Positions 38,301-49,690 of a DNA stretch of 64,000 nt are shown here, piece by piece. The translations under genes were made by a program, and so were the position numbers. The first letter of the stretch is position 1, and every line of letters starts with the position of its first letter. The DNA comes from Eudromia elegans (Eukaryota; Chordata; Aves; Tinamiformes; Tinamidae), in contig PTEX01000197.1 in assembly GCA_003342815.1 (NCBI GenBank), forward strand, positions 577,282-641,281, given 5' to 3'. The notes under the pieces are model-generated. The model was not told the origin of the DNA and did no database searches. It worked only from the letters and a program-made list of their open reading frames with translations.

Positions 38301-38790
38301 GCGGGGCAGCCCTGGACCGTGACTAGAAGCCGTCAAGCACTTTGCCCTACGGTCTGTCTTTGGGGCCCCGATGGGAGCCGCAGAGGCCGCACCTGGGCCG
38401 GGCGCGCAGCCCCCCTAGCAGCCGCAGCCCCAGCAATCCGAGCGGCTGGGAGGGCTCTGCCCTTCCATTTATCTCTTGCAGCCCTCCCGGCAACCGGAGA
38501 AACAGCAGCGGCGGGCACAGCCGGTGCGGAAACCACAAACACCCAGCGGGGGCCGGAGCAGGAGCCTGAGCGAAAGACATGCCATGCCGGTCAGCTGCTT
38601 CCTGCCCGCAGCAGTACCTGGCACGGCAAGGGCCTCGGTAAACAAATGCCATCACCGCCGCTGTAACGCAGCCTCTGAAGGATGACGTGAGCTCTCCGCG
38701 CTGATGAGAAACACAGCGTGCCCACGGGGCGCAGCGCGGCTTGTGCTTCCCCTCGCAGCAGCGCCTGAGCCCGGGAGCAACGAGCTGCTC
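38300..38790. promoter_or_regulatory. CpG island, candidate promoter
   Basis: A hand count gives about 40 CpG dinucleotides in roughly 490 bp of GC-rich sequence, against very few in the flanks. This fits an unmethylated CpG island. Several overlapping frames on both strands are open for 60-115 codons. This follows from the base composition, and none shows a known motif. Splice-like signals exist on both strands: a plus-strand acceptor-like pyrimidine run ending in TTGCAG at 38475-38480, and a minus-strand CAG/GTACTG near 38614-38622. They do not connect into a recognisable exon. A TGACGTGA half-CRE-like site lies near 38683-38690. The direction of transcription cannot be told. Confidence 0.6.
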
Positions 38791-40911
38791 TCACCTCCAG
38801 CACAGGTCTGAATTTGTTTGTGGCATGTCTAAAGTCTAGCAGTGCGCAGCCTCGGTGTCACTGACTGAAGACCAGGCAACAGGCACCGCGTTAGGCTGTC
38901 TTGGTGGGAGAGAAGTGTATTTTCTGTGAAAAACACTTCAGTTCTACTCAGAGGTATTAGCAAGTGCAAGGTCTAATCACCAGGCTCTTTATTTATTATC
39001 TGTATGTACACACTTAGAGAACAGAGTCCTTAAAAATTCTCACAGAGGAAATATGAAGTAGAGAAGTCTTCATGTAGTGAGGTTTTCATGCCATAAAGCA
39101 GAGTCTTGGGCTCATCTGAAGAGTGTACTAAAGTGCAGATTAAGGATGCACTCGTTCTTTCCAGGCAGTGAATTGAAGATCAGCCAGTGGATTTGATGCT
39201 AAGGCTTCTTCACTTCACCAAGACTATAATTTAGAAGATAAACTACTTTATGAATACAGGAACAGGTTTTGAGCATATCATTCAGAATAACTAGAATTTT
39301 TGCCTATAATTCAATTCATTTCACAGGCAATGGTTCTGGTTTTATTTCAGATTTTTTTTTTATTTTTATTTAGTTTACTGTTTAATATACTTTTGTGTTC
39401 ATATTTTTAGACATTTTATTTTAGTTTTAGTTTTAAAGTTCATTTCAGTTTTCTTGCCTATTTTTATACATATCTCTAACCTAATCCTAAAGTCTGAAAA
39501 TAACACTATATGCTGTACTTCACTTTCTGGAGCTTATTTTTCTTGAGTTAATGTTATGCTATGCAAAAAATGAAGGAAGAAGTGTAAAATTAGACTGACA
39601 GCAGGACTATTTCCCAGTGTTTCAGATAGAACTAGCAATCCACCTTCAGTTCCAATGGGCTGTGAGTGCTGAAAACAAGAATTAATTTGGTGACAGTGAA
39701 AACACAATTAATTTTATCGTGTACTGAAAAGATCTACCAATCTACATTGTGTAACTTGCCGATAGGGATCAGAGGTTGTCCATCACACCATCTGCCTTTC
39801 ATTCAGCCAGCTTCCCATTTCCTACAGAGAGCAGCACAGCTGGGAACAAGCCAGCCTGGAGGCGCAGCGCTGGGTGCTGTCAGCATATTGCTGCCATTGT
39901 AGCTCAGGGCACTGCACATTCCTTCCCAGAAGTCTAGCTGGAGCCTCTTGAATAGGCACGGTGAAAGGTCAGGACTAAAAGAAGTAGCTGCAGATGTGCC
40001 AGGAGGGATGGGAGCCACCCTAAAGCACACCCAGCACTCCCTGTGCCGCCTCCGAGGCAGGTCCGGAAAGCCTCCTCTGTCATCCGTAGTGTGGAGGGCA
40101 GCAAACGCATTGAGTTTGATTCGCCTGACAATCCTGACTGAATAAGTGACAATAGGAGACAACTCCTCGCGCTGCTCCTTTACCTCAAGATGCTTGTTAG
40201 AGCTTCTAGTGAAATAACGAAAAGATTTGTCAGAAATTGCCTTTTCAAGCTCCTCTTATCGATACTGGTAAAACAAATCCATTTCTCACAAAGGCATTCT
40301 TAATTTAATTCCAAAACCATTTTTGAAATGTAATAGTTCATTAGAGTTTGCATGACTTGAAAGCTTTAGATAAGTCTTTCCATGTTTTTTAATTAAAAAG
40401 TGCTTAGAGAGCTGCAAAAGGCAAAATATTTCATATATTTCTGAACTAAGAACACAAACTTTTTAAAATTTCTGATAAAACAGACTTCTGAGTTTAATAC
40501 TGATGTAAAGTTTGGTCTCCCAGAATGGCCTTTTTCTGGGACTGGGCATTTTGTTGACATTGGGTCAGTACATCCATTGTTGCTGCCGCGTAGACAACTG
40601 GAAATTGGAAAGCCATTCATCGTGCTGAGTTGCTTACTAAAATAAAAATATGAGGAAGCTCCTCTAGCCAGTCTTGCCACGGCCCCAGCGAAAGTGAGCG
40701 CATTGATTTCTCCCCGGAAATGCATTAATGCCATGCAACGCACCACGCAGGTGCTGTGGTTTGAGTAGAAGGCTGGAAGTGAAAGAACGTGTTTTCCTCT
40801 CGCAGACCTGCCATGAGCTAAGTGAACAGGAGTTGGCAAGGAGCTTCATGTTTCACTGCTGGGCATATAGATGAAAAGCGTTTCACTGCCTAAGGAAATA
40901 AAGCTTGAAAT
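38791..40911. other. Unassigned sequence
   Basis: Mostly AT-rich, with a moderately GC-richer patch at 39.77-40.18 kb. T-rich runs occur around 39350-39440. I see no exon or named repeat; open frames of up to 148 codons (minus, 40393-40839) lack motifs. Confidence 0.5.
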
Positions 40912-42259
40912 AAAGCCTGACCTTTGTCCCTGGGAAGGTGATGGAGCAGGTCATCCTGACTGCTGTTTCCAGGCACATGGAGGAGAAGAAGGTGCTCAGG
41001 AGTAGCCAGCATGGGTTCACCAAGGGGAGGTCATGCTAACCTGATAGCCTTCTACGATGGGGTGACTAGATGGCTAGATGAGGGCAGAGCGGTGGATGTC
41101 ATCTATCTGGACTTCAGTAAGGCTTTTGACACCATCCCTCACAGCATCCTCCTGGGCAAGCTCCAGAAGAGTGGTTTAGATGAGTGGACAGTGAGGTGGA
41201 TTAGGAACTGGCTAAATGACAGGGCCCAGAGAGTAGTAATCAGCGGTGCCGAGTCCAGCTGGAGGCCTGTGGTTAGCGGTGTCCCCCAGGGGTCAGTCCT
41301 TGGTCCGGTCCTGTTCAATTTATTCATTAACGATCTAGATGAAGGGATGGAGTGCTCCCTCAGCAAATTTGCTGATGATACTAAGCTGGGAGGAATAGCT
41401 GACAGCCCTGAGGGCTGCGCTGCCATCCAGAAGGACCTGGACAGACTGGACAGCTGGGCGACGAGTAACCTCATGAAGTTCAACAAGGGCAAGTGTAGGG
41501 TCCTGCACCTGGGGAGGAATAACCCTAGACATGCCTACAGGCTGGGGACCGACCTCCTGGAGAGCAGCCCCGCAGAGAGGGACCTGGGCGTCATGGTGGA
41601 CGACAAGTTGACCATGAGGCAGCAGTGCCCTCGTGGCCAAGAAGGCCAATGGGATCCTGGGGTGCATTAAGCAGAGCGTCTCCAGCAGGTCGAGGGAGGT
41701 GATTCTGCCCCTCTACTCAGCCCTGGTTAGGCCGCACCTCGAGTACTGTGTGCAGTTCTGGGCTCCCCAGTGCAGGAGGGACGTGGAGCTGCTAGAGAGA
41801 GTCCAGCGCAGGGCTACGAAGATGATTAGGGGTCTGGAACATCTGCCCTATGAGCAAAGGCTGAGAGAGCTGGGCCTGTTCAGCCTGGAGAAGAGAAGAC
41901 TGAGAGAGGACCTGATTAATGTATAGAAATATCTCAAGAAAGGGAGTGAGGAGGAGGGAGCTGGCCTCTTCTCAGTGGTAGCCAGCAATAGAACTAGAGG
42001 AAACGGCCACAAATTGAGGCACCAAAAGTTCCACAGGAACTTGAGGAAGAATTTCTTAACGGTGAGGGTGACAGAGCCCTGGCACAGGCTGCCCAGAGAG
42101 GTGGTGGAGTCTCCTTCTCTGGAGATCTTCCAAAGCCGCCTGGACACCACCCTGTGCCACATGCTCTAGGAGACCCTGCGTGTGCAGGGGGGTTGGAGTA
42201 GATGACCTCTACAGGTCCCTTCCAACCCTAGCCATTCTATGATTCTATGATTCTATGAA
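40912..42259 (+). mobile_element. CR1 LINE, 5'-truncated, sense strand
   Basis: A 1.35-kb CR1 copy in sense orientation. It starts abruptly inside ORF2 at about 40912, runs through the reverse transcriptase and C-terminal regions, and ends with a 3' UTR containing 'tagatgacct' and 'gtcccttccaaccct'. The extreme 3' end has three direct copies of the octamer ATTCTATG (42234-42257), the CR1 signature that replaces a poly-A tail. The 5' truncation is the usual result of incomplete target-primed reverse transcription. No clear target-site duplication is visible. High similarity to expected CR1 motifs and only a few coding lesions suggest a relatively young insertion. It lies 2.1 kb beyond the CpG island at 38.3-38.8 kb. 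Confidence 0.96.
40914..42169 (+). pseudogene. CR1 ORF2 fragment (reverse transcriptase), broken
   Basis: This is the truncated ORF2 of the CR1 copy. In life ORF2 supplies endonuclease and reverse transcriptase for retrotransposition. Here the endonuclease and the RT N-terminus are missing. The first part reads in frame 3 up to a TAA at 41037-41039, which follows an apparent 5-nt deletion. Frame 1 then carries the RT core (41011-41622). Motif A ([10 protein letters not shown]) has its Asp codon at 41110, motif B is [10 protein letters not shown], and motif C (FADDTKL) has its first Asp codon at 41374, so the catalytic aspartates are kept. An apparent 2-nt deletion near 41623 shifts the rest to frame 2, where the C-terminal blocks [21 protein letters not shown] and LPREVVESP are clear. 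A TAG at 41924-41926 interrupts this last part. The natural stop is at 42167-42169. It encodes no functional protein. Confidence 0.95.
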
Positions 42260-45200
42260 TGGCTAAGATGTCTGTCACTTCACTTTTTTTATTTTTTTTT
42301 TATTAGATTGGCAACCTTAAATTTGACAGGGAATAGGGGCATTAGAAGCTATTAAGCTACTGAAATTTCCCCAAAAGTGTCAAATAAGCAGAGGGAGATC
42401 CAAACTGGCACTGGCATTCTCTCCTCACCGCCCCTGGGGAAACGCTGCAGCAAACGCCCAGCAGTGACCTGCTCTGTTTGCCTGTCTGCCTGTGCAGTGA
42501 TTAGGTGAATCACAGCCAACCCATCTGCATATGTGGAGCTACAACATTGCATGTGCTGTTTCTTCTCAACTTCTAAAGGGATATGGCAAAAAGCTATGGA
42601 CACTGTAAGAGGCAGGAGGAGAACTTGGAAGACCAAATAAGGCAGAAGAGATATTTGTCCTCATTTCTTAACAAGGACAAAGTTATAGCTCCATCAAAAA
42701 GCAGGCTTCATAGGCTCCTCTGCTTATGGAATAGCTTATTGCTGTTAATCGGTCGTGATCTATCATGATTTTAAATTCCAAAGTAATTTATTTATGTTTC
42801 CTTGTTCTTATATAGTGGATGAAAGCCCTTAGGTAGAAGTTACGTCCCCTTCAAGAAGGTGTTTTCATCTAGTCTTTTTATGTCATGTTTGCAGTAGAGC
42901 ATTTGTGCCAGTTACCACATTTCAGCTGAACAGGCAGTAACATCTAGCCGAGGGGTGGTAATTCATTAAATCATATAGTTCTTTTATTTAATATAATCTG
43001 GCTGACTCTCAGAAAAAAAGAAAAAAAAAAGTTTTAGGGATAAAGTGCCAAGAAAGTGACTCAAATTTAAATTAAGTTGATGCAAGATTTGTGTAAATAC
43101 TAGTTTAGTTTCATTTTATTCCAAGTTATTTTAAATAACCTGTAGTTGGCATATACCAGACTGAAACATAGTATCCCTACAATAATTTGCACTCAGTTAA
43201 ATTGGTTTTAATCTGGCTTGAGCTAAACAACAGAGCTTTCTAATGTACCCAGATATTTAGGATTTTCTAACATATAAGCTAGAAGGACAGAATACATGCC
43301 CAAATCTGATTCTTTTACAAAATAAAAGAGTGATGAAGTAACTAAGAAGGTGTTTTGCCATCTTGAAAGAAGAGATGGGCTACCAAATGGATACAGAGCT
43401 GAAGAAACAAATTGTTATATTTCAGTTTGTATATTAATTTGGAAAAGGAAAGGGGGGGCAGCATTATTGTAGTAGTGATACCTCTCATTTTCCCAATCAT
43501 GTTTTTTCTCCAATTGTCTTTTTCTGACCCTGTTTCTATTTTTAAAATTCCTGACTCTTTCTACTTTTATAGCCTTTTATATTTTCCAGTAATAGTTTTA
43601 AGATTTTACAGATAATCTTTGCGTGTTAGAGATGATTTTTAAATGCCCTTGAAATACACTGTAAGGTGGGAAAGATTCTAACAAGCTCAAGCTGGAAGCA
43701 TCGTTCTTTATATTTCAGCTGGAATTCAAGCGATAATTGTTAACCCAAGAGACAGTTCAACTACATCTTAATCTCATGGCAGTGAAATAATATTACAATT
43801 ACATTCTCTAGCAAGGGTATCTGCCAAGTTGTATCACAATGTAGTAATAACTGAATATAGCAATTATGATTTGACTATCGCATTAATTTTTTAAACATCT
43901 ATTTTTGTGAATCAGTGAATATTCAGTACCAGGACAGTCATAAGTAAAGCTATTTTGTTTTCTTTCCCTTTCTGTTCTTGCTGTTATGTTACTTGCTGCA
44001 ACATAAGCTTTCATGGCTATGTACAAGTTTATGTGATTTCATGTCAGTCAGTCAACTTCTGCTTTGGTAGTTATGCAGTTTGATTTATTGGTTTAGCTCA
44101 TCACCTCACACCATGTTACTTCCACATGTTACACTGTTACTTCCACAACTTTATGAGTTAAGGAATCTTACTTTTACATTGAATTAGGAATTAAAATCTG
44201 GAGAAATTGAACAAATTTATCCTTGGTCACCTGCAGGCTGTGGCAGACCTGAAAGACTGAAACTTGTTAATGATGGTGATTTAAAGCCAAATCATTCATA
44301 TTGTAGGCTATTAGCATAACTCAAACATTACCTTTTCTTCTTGCATTTGGACTCTGATACCAAGAATAAATCAACTTTTTATCTTCTCCCAAACCTGTTT
44401 CATTATTTGCAAGATGGGATTCTGCTGCTTACAATATTTCAATTGTCGCATCCCTAAAGTAATTAAGAACAAAATATTTAATATCACTGAGGAAATGGCT
44501 GTTCAATCAGCTCTTAAAATGTTTAAACCAGGACTGTCTTTCAGGCCAGTATTGAAGCTGTTTTGCAGTATAAAAATCTATACTACCTACTTTCCCTTTC
44601 TTTAAAAAACACTTGTATCTTGACCTCCAGTAATATAGACTACCCATACCCAATGTAATAATCCTTTCCCTCCGATCCTGCATGTCAGCTTCCAGCAAAA
44701 GACCCTTTTATTGCCCTGCTGCTTGGCCAGGGGAATAACTCCTTTCCTCTCAGTCAAGTCCATTGGAAATCTGTGTGTTCTGAGTATTTCCTGATGCTTC
44801 CCATCCACAGAGATGCTCTGAAGAAATTGTAATTCTGTCTTCCAGTCCTGCTACTAATAGTGCAGCCTTTTAGCTGCCTTTAGTCAGCGAGGCTCTGTTC
44901 CCCCAGGAACAGTAAATCCCCCTCGGTAGATGCCTGCACAGTCTCCCCGAGCTCAGTACAACTCCCCATTGTACAGAGGAACAAGCCAGGCAGGGGAGGA
45001 GGAGGCAGCCATCTGGCACCACACACACATGCAGGCGCCTGTGGCTCCCTCCCATTGACTCCGAGTAAACGTTACACACTTCACATGGCTATTTGGGGAA
45101 AACTTGAAGACAGGAGAGGGGAGGGAAGAGGAGAGAAGATTCAAAGGTCAATGACCTTCTTTGGGATTCCCCTGAAGTACTTCTTAAGCCCCCAGGCTTG

Positions 45201-48200
45201 GCCTGACACTGTCACCCTTCACGGAGAACAGACTTAGACACGAACAGGCACCTACAGATAGTCTGAGTCCCCCCCTTTCCTCTGGTGCAGAGCATCCTCA
45301 GAATCAGCAATAGCTAGATCTAAAGTTGGGTGAAGAAACCATTAAAAATGATCACAAATTTGCTTTGGCATGCTTATTTATTGTCAAAGTTCATTTTATT
45401 GTACATTTTTCAATAAGATATACTAATCAGATCTAATTATTAATTCAGCCACCTTTTTCTTTCTTTTCCTTTGAATTGCAGAGTTAATACCGTTGGTTCT
45501 GGGGTTTTGCGTATTGTTAACTTCTTTTCATTATTCTGACCAATGGAAATCACTACCTCTAACACTGTTACTTGTTTATTTTTGAAAATGTAATAGCAGT
45601 TCTGGAATATCATCTGTGTCCTCATCAGCAGAGAAGTGAGAATTTAGTTTTTCTTTCTAAAGTCACATCTGCTCATCCTTTTCTCATAATAGCTAAGAGT
45701 TAAACACCTGCAGCTTAACCTGCCATAAAAGTGATAACATTTAACTTCTTAGCATTTGTCTTGTTGTCTTTGGCAACTGGCTCTCCATATCTTAAGTGTA
45801 TTCTATCTCGTTTCTCCAACATCTTTTCTCAAGTACCTTATATTTCATTTCACTAGCATTGATTTTAGCCTGATTTTCAAAAGGTAAAGCATGTGCAATT
45901 GCATCGTCTATCAGTCCTCATATTTTCCTTCCTCCTTCTCCACTCAGTAACTTTAGACTTGTTGGCCAAAGTCAATAATTTTTGACAGTCACCATGTGCA
46001 CAACCTAGAACTCACCACAGCATATTCTGTACCTTGCCAAGCCAGTAGATTGGTGCTGATAGAAGTGCAGTGTGGAAGGGAACTGTATAGGACAACTGGA
46101 AGGTATTGCTGGCGGGTTATCGGCTATAAGAGGTTTTTGCTGTGCAATTATAAGAAGCGTAAGACAGAATTTTCATTTGGTCTGTGTCCACTGGGTAAAC
46201 TTCCTTATTCAGAGTTTTCTGCTCACTATATTTAGATATACCCTTTGAAAGGATTTTTTAGGTACGAATGTGTGTGCATATATCACAATTGAAATATTTG
46301 TTCCATATGGTGATGTCCCAATACAAACAGGTAACATTATAAAGCAAACTGTTACATCTTTTCATAAGACAATAAGATGAAGTAGACTTTGCCATCAGGG
46401 TAACCCAAGTTTTTAGCAGCTGTGTTTGTTGGAACAAAAGTGGTTTCTTGGTAGCAGGCTTTGATGATATGTATTAATTTGCGTTATGAGAAATTTGTTC
46501 AGTATTCTTGAATTACAGCAAAAAATAAGAGACTAGATAAGTCACAAAGCACCAAATTAAATTTGGTGCTAAAATGCTGAAGTGCAGTAGCCCTGCCCTA
46601 TCCTATTCTGCTACTTACTGGTTCTACAGATATAGTAACTTTGAGGAGAGAACTAGAAATGGGCAGATCGAGAACAGCCTTTCAAATTCTGCTGCAAGAA
46701 TTGAGGGAGCCCATCTGCGAAAGCTTAAACACACCGTCTGACCTAGAAATACTTGTCATCCAGTTGTTAAACTTATGGCTTGGAACAAGGTATGACTTAG
46801 TGCCATACAGAGATATAGGGGTCTACTCATATGGTAGCAAAGTGGCTTAATGAGAATAACAGCTCGTGAGGAACCCTGCATACCCTGGCCAGTAGAAAGG
46901 AAACTATATAGGCACCTTGAATACCCTTTTTTGCCAATTTACAGATTTGCTATTATTTCTAGAATGTGAAACATTATGTAAAAGAGGGAAATTTTAGGAC
47001 TGACTTTAAATGGGTTTCTGGTGATAATGTGACTGTGGCAATCTAAGATATAGGTGGCTAAAGGGTATACTGAGCAAGTTGAACTCCCTCCTGACAGCAC
47101 ACTGTGATAACAGGTAAAGTGCCCCTGTTGCATTAGGGCAGTCCTCATCAGAATGGTACTCATGCAACTCATGCGACGGTACTCATGCAACTGCAACTGT
47201 GTTATAATGGTGTAAGTGAGACGTGGGTGGGTTGATCCAGTGCAGTAGCAGTTTTGGTCTTGGTGGTCTTTGTTGAAGACTGAGCAGGTGACTGAGCACA
47301 TTCTTCAGGTCCACAGCTGATAGTACAGACCAGGAATAGCTTGCTTATGCTTCAGTCAAGACATGTGGCTTAGATTCCCATTCCCATTCATTTTACAAAG
47401 CTAATGTTTACTATGGAGGGAAGATAAAGCACATATCCAGTATTAGAGCCAAGACCAAAAGTGCTAATGTGTTGCTTATAGTGTATCAAGGCCTGAGAGA
47501 GCATTGATACAGGATAACTAAATATTTGGGAAAGCAAATATTGGTAGAGAGGATGCTCTTATCGACTCCACGCCTCCCCTGAACAACAAAGATTTAAGAA
47601 AGTGAATTAACTGAAGAATTTTTCCAGTTTCAGAACTGACTTCTTTAGCAACTACTACAAAGTACAAAGCAATGTTTTTTGAACTCAGTGATAACTACTT
47701 TGATTTATTTTTTATAAAGATGAACGATATATTCTTCAATGAGCATTGTATGTTGAAACATATAACACAATTACCAAGGTCTGTGTTTGAGATAAAAATG
47801 AAATAAATCTGAACACATTCCTCTTCTCTTTGCTCTGTTTGGCTTTTCACCCACCAAGTTTGTTTGTTGCTTGTTTGGTTTTCTGTACTGGATATACTTA
47901 GCTTTCCTTTATTTCTCACTTTCACATATTGTCATTAATAGTAAAGTTCGTATTGTGCAAAGCTCTGCCAGAAGTCAGGAGACAAATCAGAAGAGATTTA
48001 TTTACTGTTTTGCATGTGTGTGTTTCATAGCTGACAACAGAGTTTTGAAAACTCGAGAATCTCTTTGGAGAGTAATACTGTAATTGAGAAGTCTTTCTCT
48101 ACTTACTCCCAGTTTGAGATTAATGAATAATTAGAATTCTCATTTTTATTCTTTTTTTTCCAACTCTGTCTTGTAATTCTGATTTTATAGCACAAATAGT

Positions 48201-48429
48201 TTTTACTCTGGAAGTTTGAGGCCTCACAGAAAGCCTGTTTCCGAGTCTTAGGGGAAAAAAAAAAAAAAAAACCAAAAAACCTCTGTGCTTCCTAGTTCTC
48301 GTTCTTTAGCCCAGATGAGCACAAAGGAATGTGGGTGGATCTCACCCTTCTGCCAAGGGTATTATTACCTAAGCCCTATTTTGATTGGGATTTAAGTGTT
48401 GGATAGGCCGTGCGCTGCATGGGGGTGAA
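42260..48429. other. Long non-coding stretch, no gene recognised
   Basis: Six kilobases of AT-rich DNA without a recognisable exon or transposon. There is a T-rich run just after the CR1 (42280-42301), a 17-nt A run at 48255-48271 and a small GC-richer patch near 44.88-45.06 kb. Open frames are short and motif-free. Confidence 0.55.
48255..48271. repeat. Poly-A tract (17 nt)
   Basis: An uninterrupted adenine run followed by CC and more As. No retroposed copy is recognisable upstream. Confidence 0.9.
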
Positions 48430-48660
48430 ATGGAAAATCACCGAAGCCTCCCTTCAAAGCAAGGCAGTCCAACAGCACGCGTGTGTATCCCGGGCCGGGA
48501 GGCAGTGACGTGTCTGGGAGGGGCGGGGGGCAGTGCGGCGCTCACCACGTTGCTTCACGGCCCTTGGCGAGAGCGCCCGAGCGGCGAGCGCAACCACGTC
48601 TTGTGCTCCCTATCTGATCAGCTCCGAGCGCCGCTCCAAGAAAAGGAAATCCCGGGTTTG
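48430..48660. promoter_or_regulatory. CpG-rich segment with GC box, candidate promoter element
   Basis: GC-rich DNA with clustered CpGs between about 48478 and 48630. It contains an Sp1-type GC box (GGGGCGGGG) at 48520-48528 and a TGACGTG half-CRE-like site at 48506-48512. On the minus strand a donor-like GTG/GTGAGC lies near 48540-48548, so a non-coding first exon on the minus strand is possible. It lies 0.7-1.2 kb from the stronger island at 49.35-49.69 kb and could belong to the same promoter region. No product can be assigned. Confidence 0.45.
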
Positions 48661-49349
48661 CCTTTTCTCAGCAGCTGTAACCTAAAAAGGCGTGTCTGCA
48701 TTTTCATATTTTTCTTAATGAATGCCAGAAACTGTTTTAATGCTACTTTGCAGAAGATTAAAAGAGAATGTCTGAAGGGGATAATGTAAGCATGGGAAGA
48801 TTATATTTTAATAAAAATAATCCCACCTATAAAGAGGGCTGGTAACAGTGTCCATCTAGACAAATCCAATTTAACTCTCTGAGAAGCAGCATTCAACTTG
48901 TTCTGTGTGTTTTGTTACAGAAGAGTGGAAAACCAGGAAAATCCTTCTCGCAGGAGGTAAGAGAAAAGACTCAGAGGGCTGAGGATGTGGGAGGACACGG
49001 TTTACAAAGTGCCTCTGACTTGCTGAAAAAAGGATCATAAATCCCCAGGTTTTGGACAAAGCTGACGCCAGTCATCCTAGTTAGGCAGGCAAAAGGGAAT
49101 AGACACTGAGACCCTCAGTCCAAGTGTTTCTCAGAAATTAAGATGGAGCAGGAAAAGCAGGGAGGAAGGGGTAGGATGGACACCCTTGTCATGTGCTTCC
49201 TACAGAAAAAGCAGGATGAATGTGCTGAGCTCTTGCTGTTCACGTGGCTGAAATGCCTTGATTCTCTCAAGAGAACACACTGATGAGAGCAGGTCATTAT
49301 ATACACGCAGTTTGTAAAACGTCCTCCAGCATATCTCTCTCCAGCACGG
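48661..49349. other. Unassigned sequence between two CpG-rich segments
   Basis: No exon or repeat is recognised. The base composition returns to the AT-rich average between the two CpG-rich segments. Confidence 0.5.
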
Positions 49350-49690
49350 AGCCTGAGAGGAAATACCTCTCCGGCGTGCGCCCTATCGCTCCCTATTTCC
49401 TCTCCTTTTCCGTATGAGGAGGCGCTGCCTCATGCCCAGGAAGGAGGTTAGCCAGCTGCAAAGGGGCGGCCTCCAGCTGCGCCCTCGCAAGTCGCTGCCC
49501 GTGCGGCCGAGGCACCTGCGCGCGGAGCCGCCGGAACCTTCCGCGGGCCGCCCCCGCCCGCCCTCGCCGCCCGCCATTTTGGAGCGGCCGCCTGCCGTGC
49601 CGTGCGGGTGTGGGAGGTGCTGCTCCTCCGGGTGAACCCGGAGTGAAGGGGTGGGGAGCGAGCACGCTCCGTGGCGCGGGAGAAGACATT
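49350..49690. promoter_or_regulatory. Dense CpG island, best candidate promoter in the window
   Basis: A hand count gives close to 40 CpGs in about 340 bp, the highest density in the window, and GC content is very high between 49490 and 49620. A YY1-like site (AAAATGGCGGG on the minus strand, 49570-49580) overlaps an ATG at 49577-49575, minus strand, with A at -3 and G at +4. YY1 sites of this form are typical just downstream of transcription starts and often overlap the initiator ATG. The frame from this ATG is open to 49383 (64 codons, Gly/Arg/Ser-rich at first), and a donor-like CAG/GTGCCT lies near 49518-49512. A first exon on the minus strand is therefore plausible. I do not recognise the peptide, and no further exon was identified. 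Divergent transcription is equally possible. Confidence 0.65.

Noticed and set aside
38319-38666. 115-codon plus-strand and 102-codon minus-strand frames in the CpG island
   Set aside because: GC-rich DNA lacks stops, so several overlapping frames are open on both strands at once. None has a motif.
41139-41492. Minus-strand open frame opposite the CR1 reverse transcriptase
   Set aside because: A shadow of the sense ORF2 reading frame, with no independent features.
46548-46570. Palindrome with 10-bp arms and a 3-nt spacer
   Set aside because: About the number of such short palindromes expected by chance in a window of this size.
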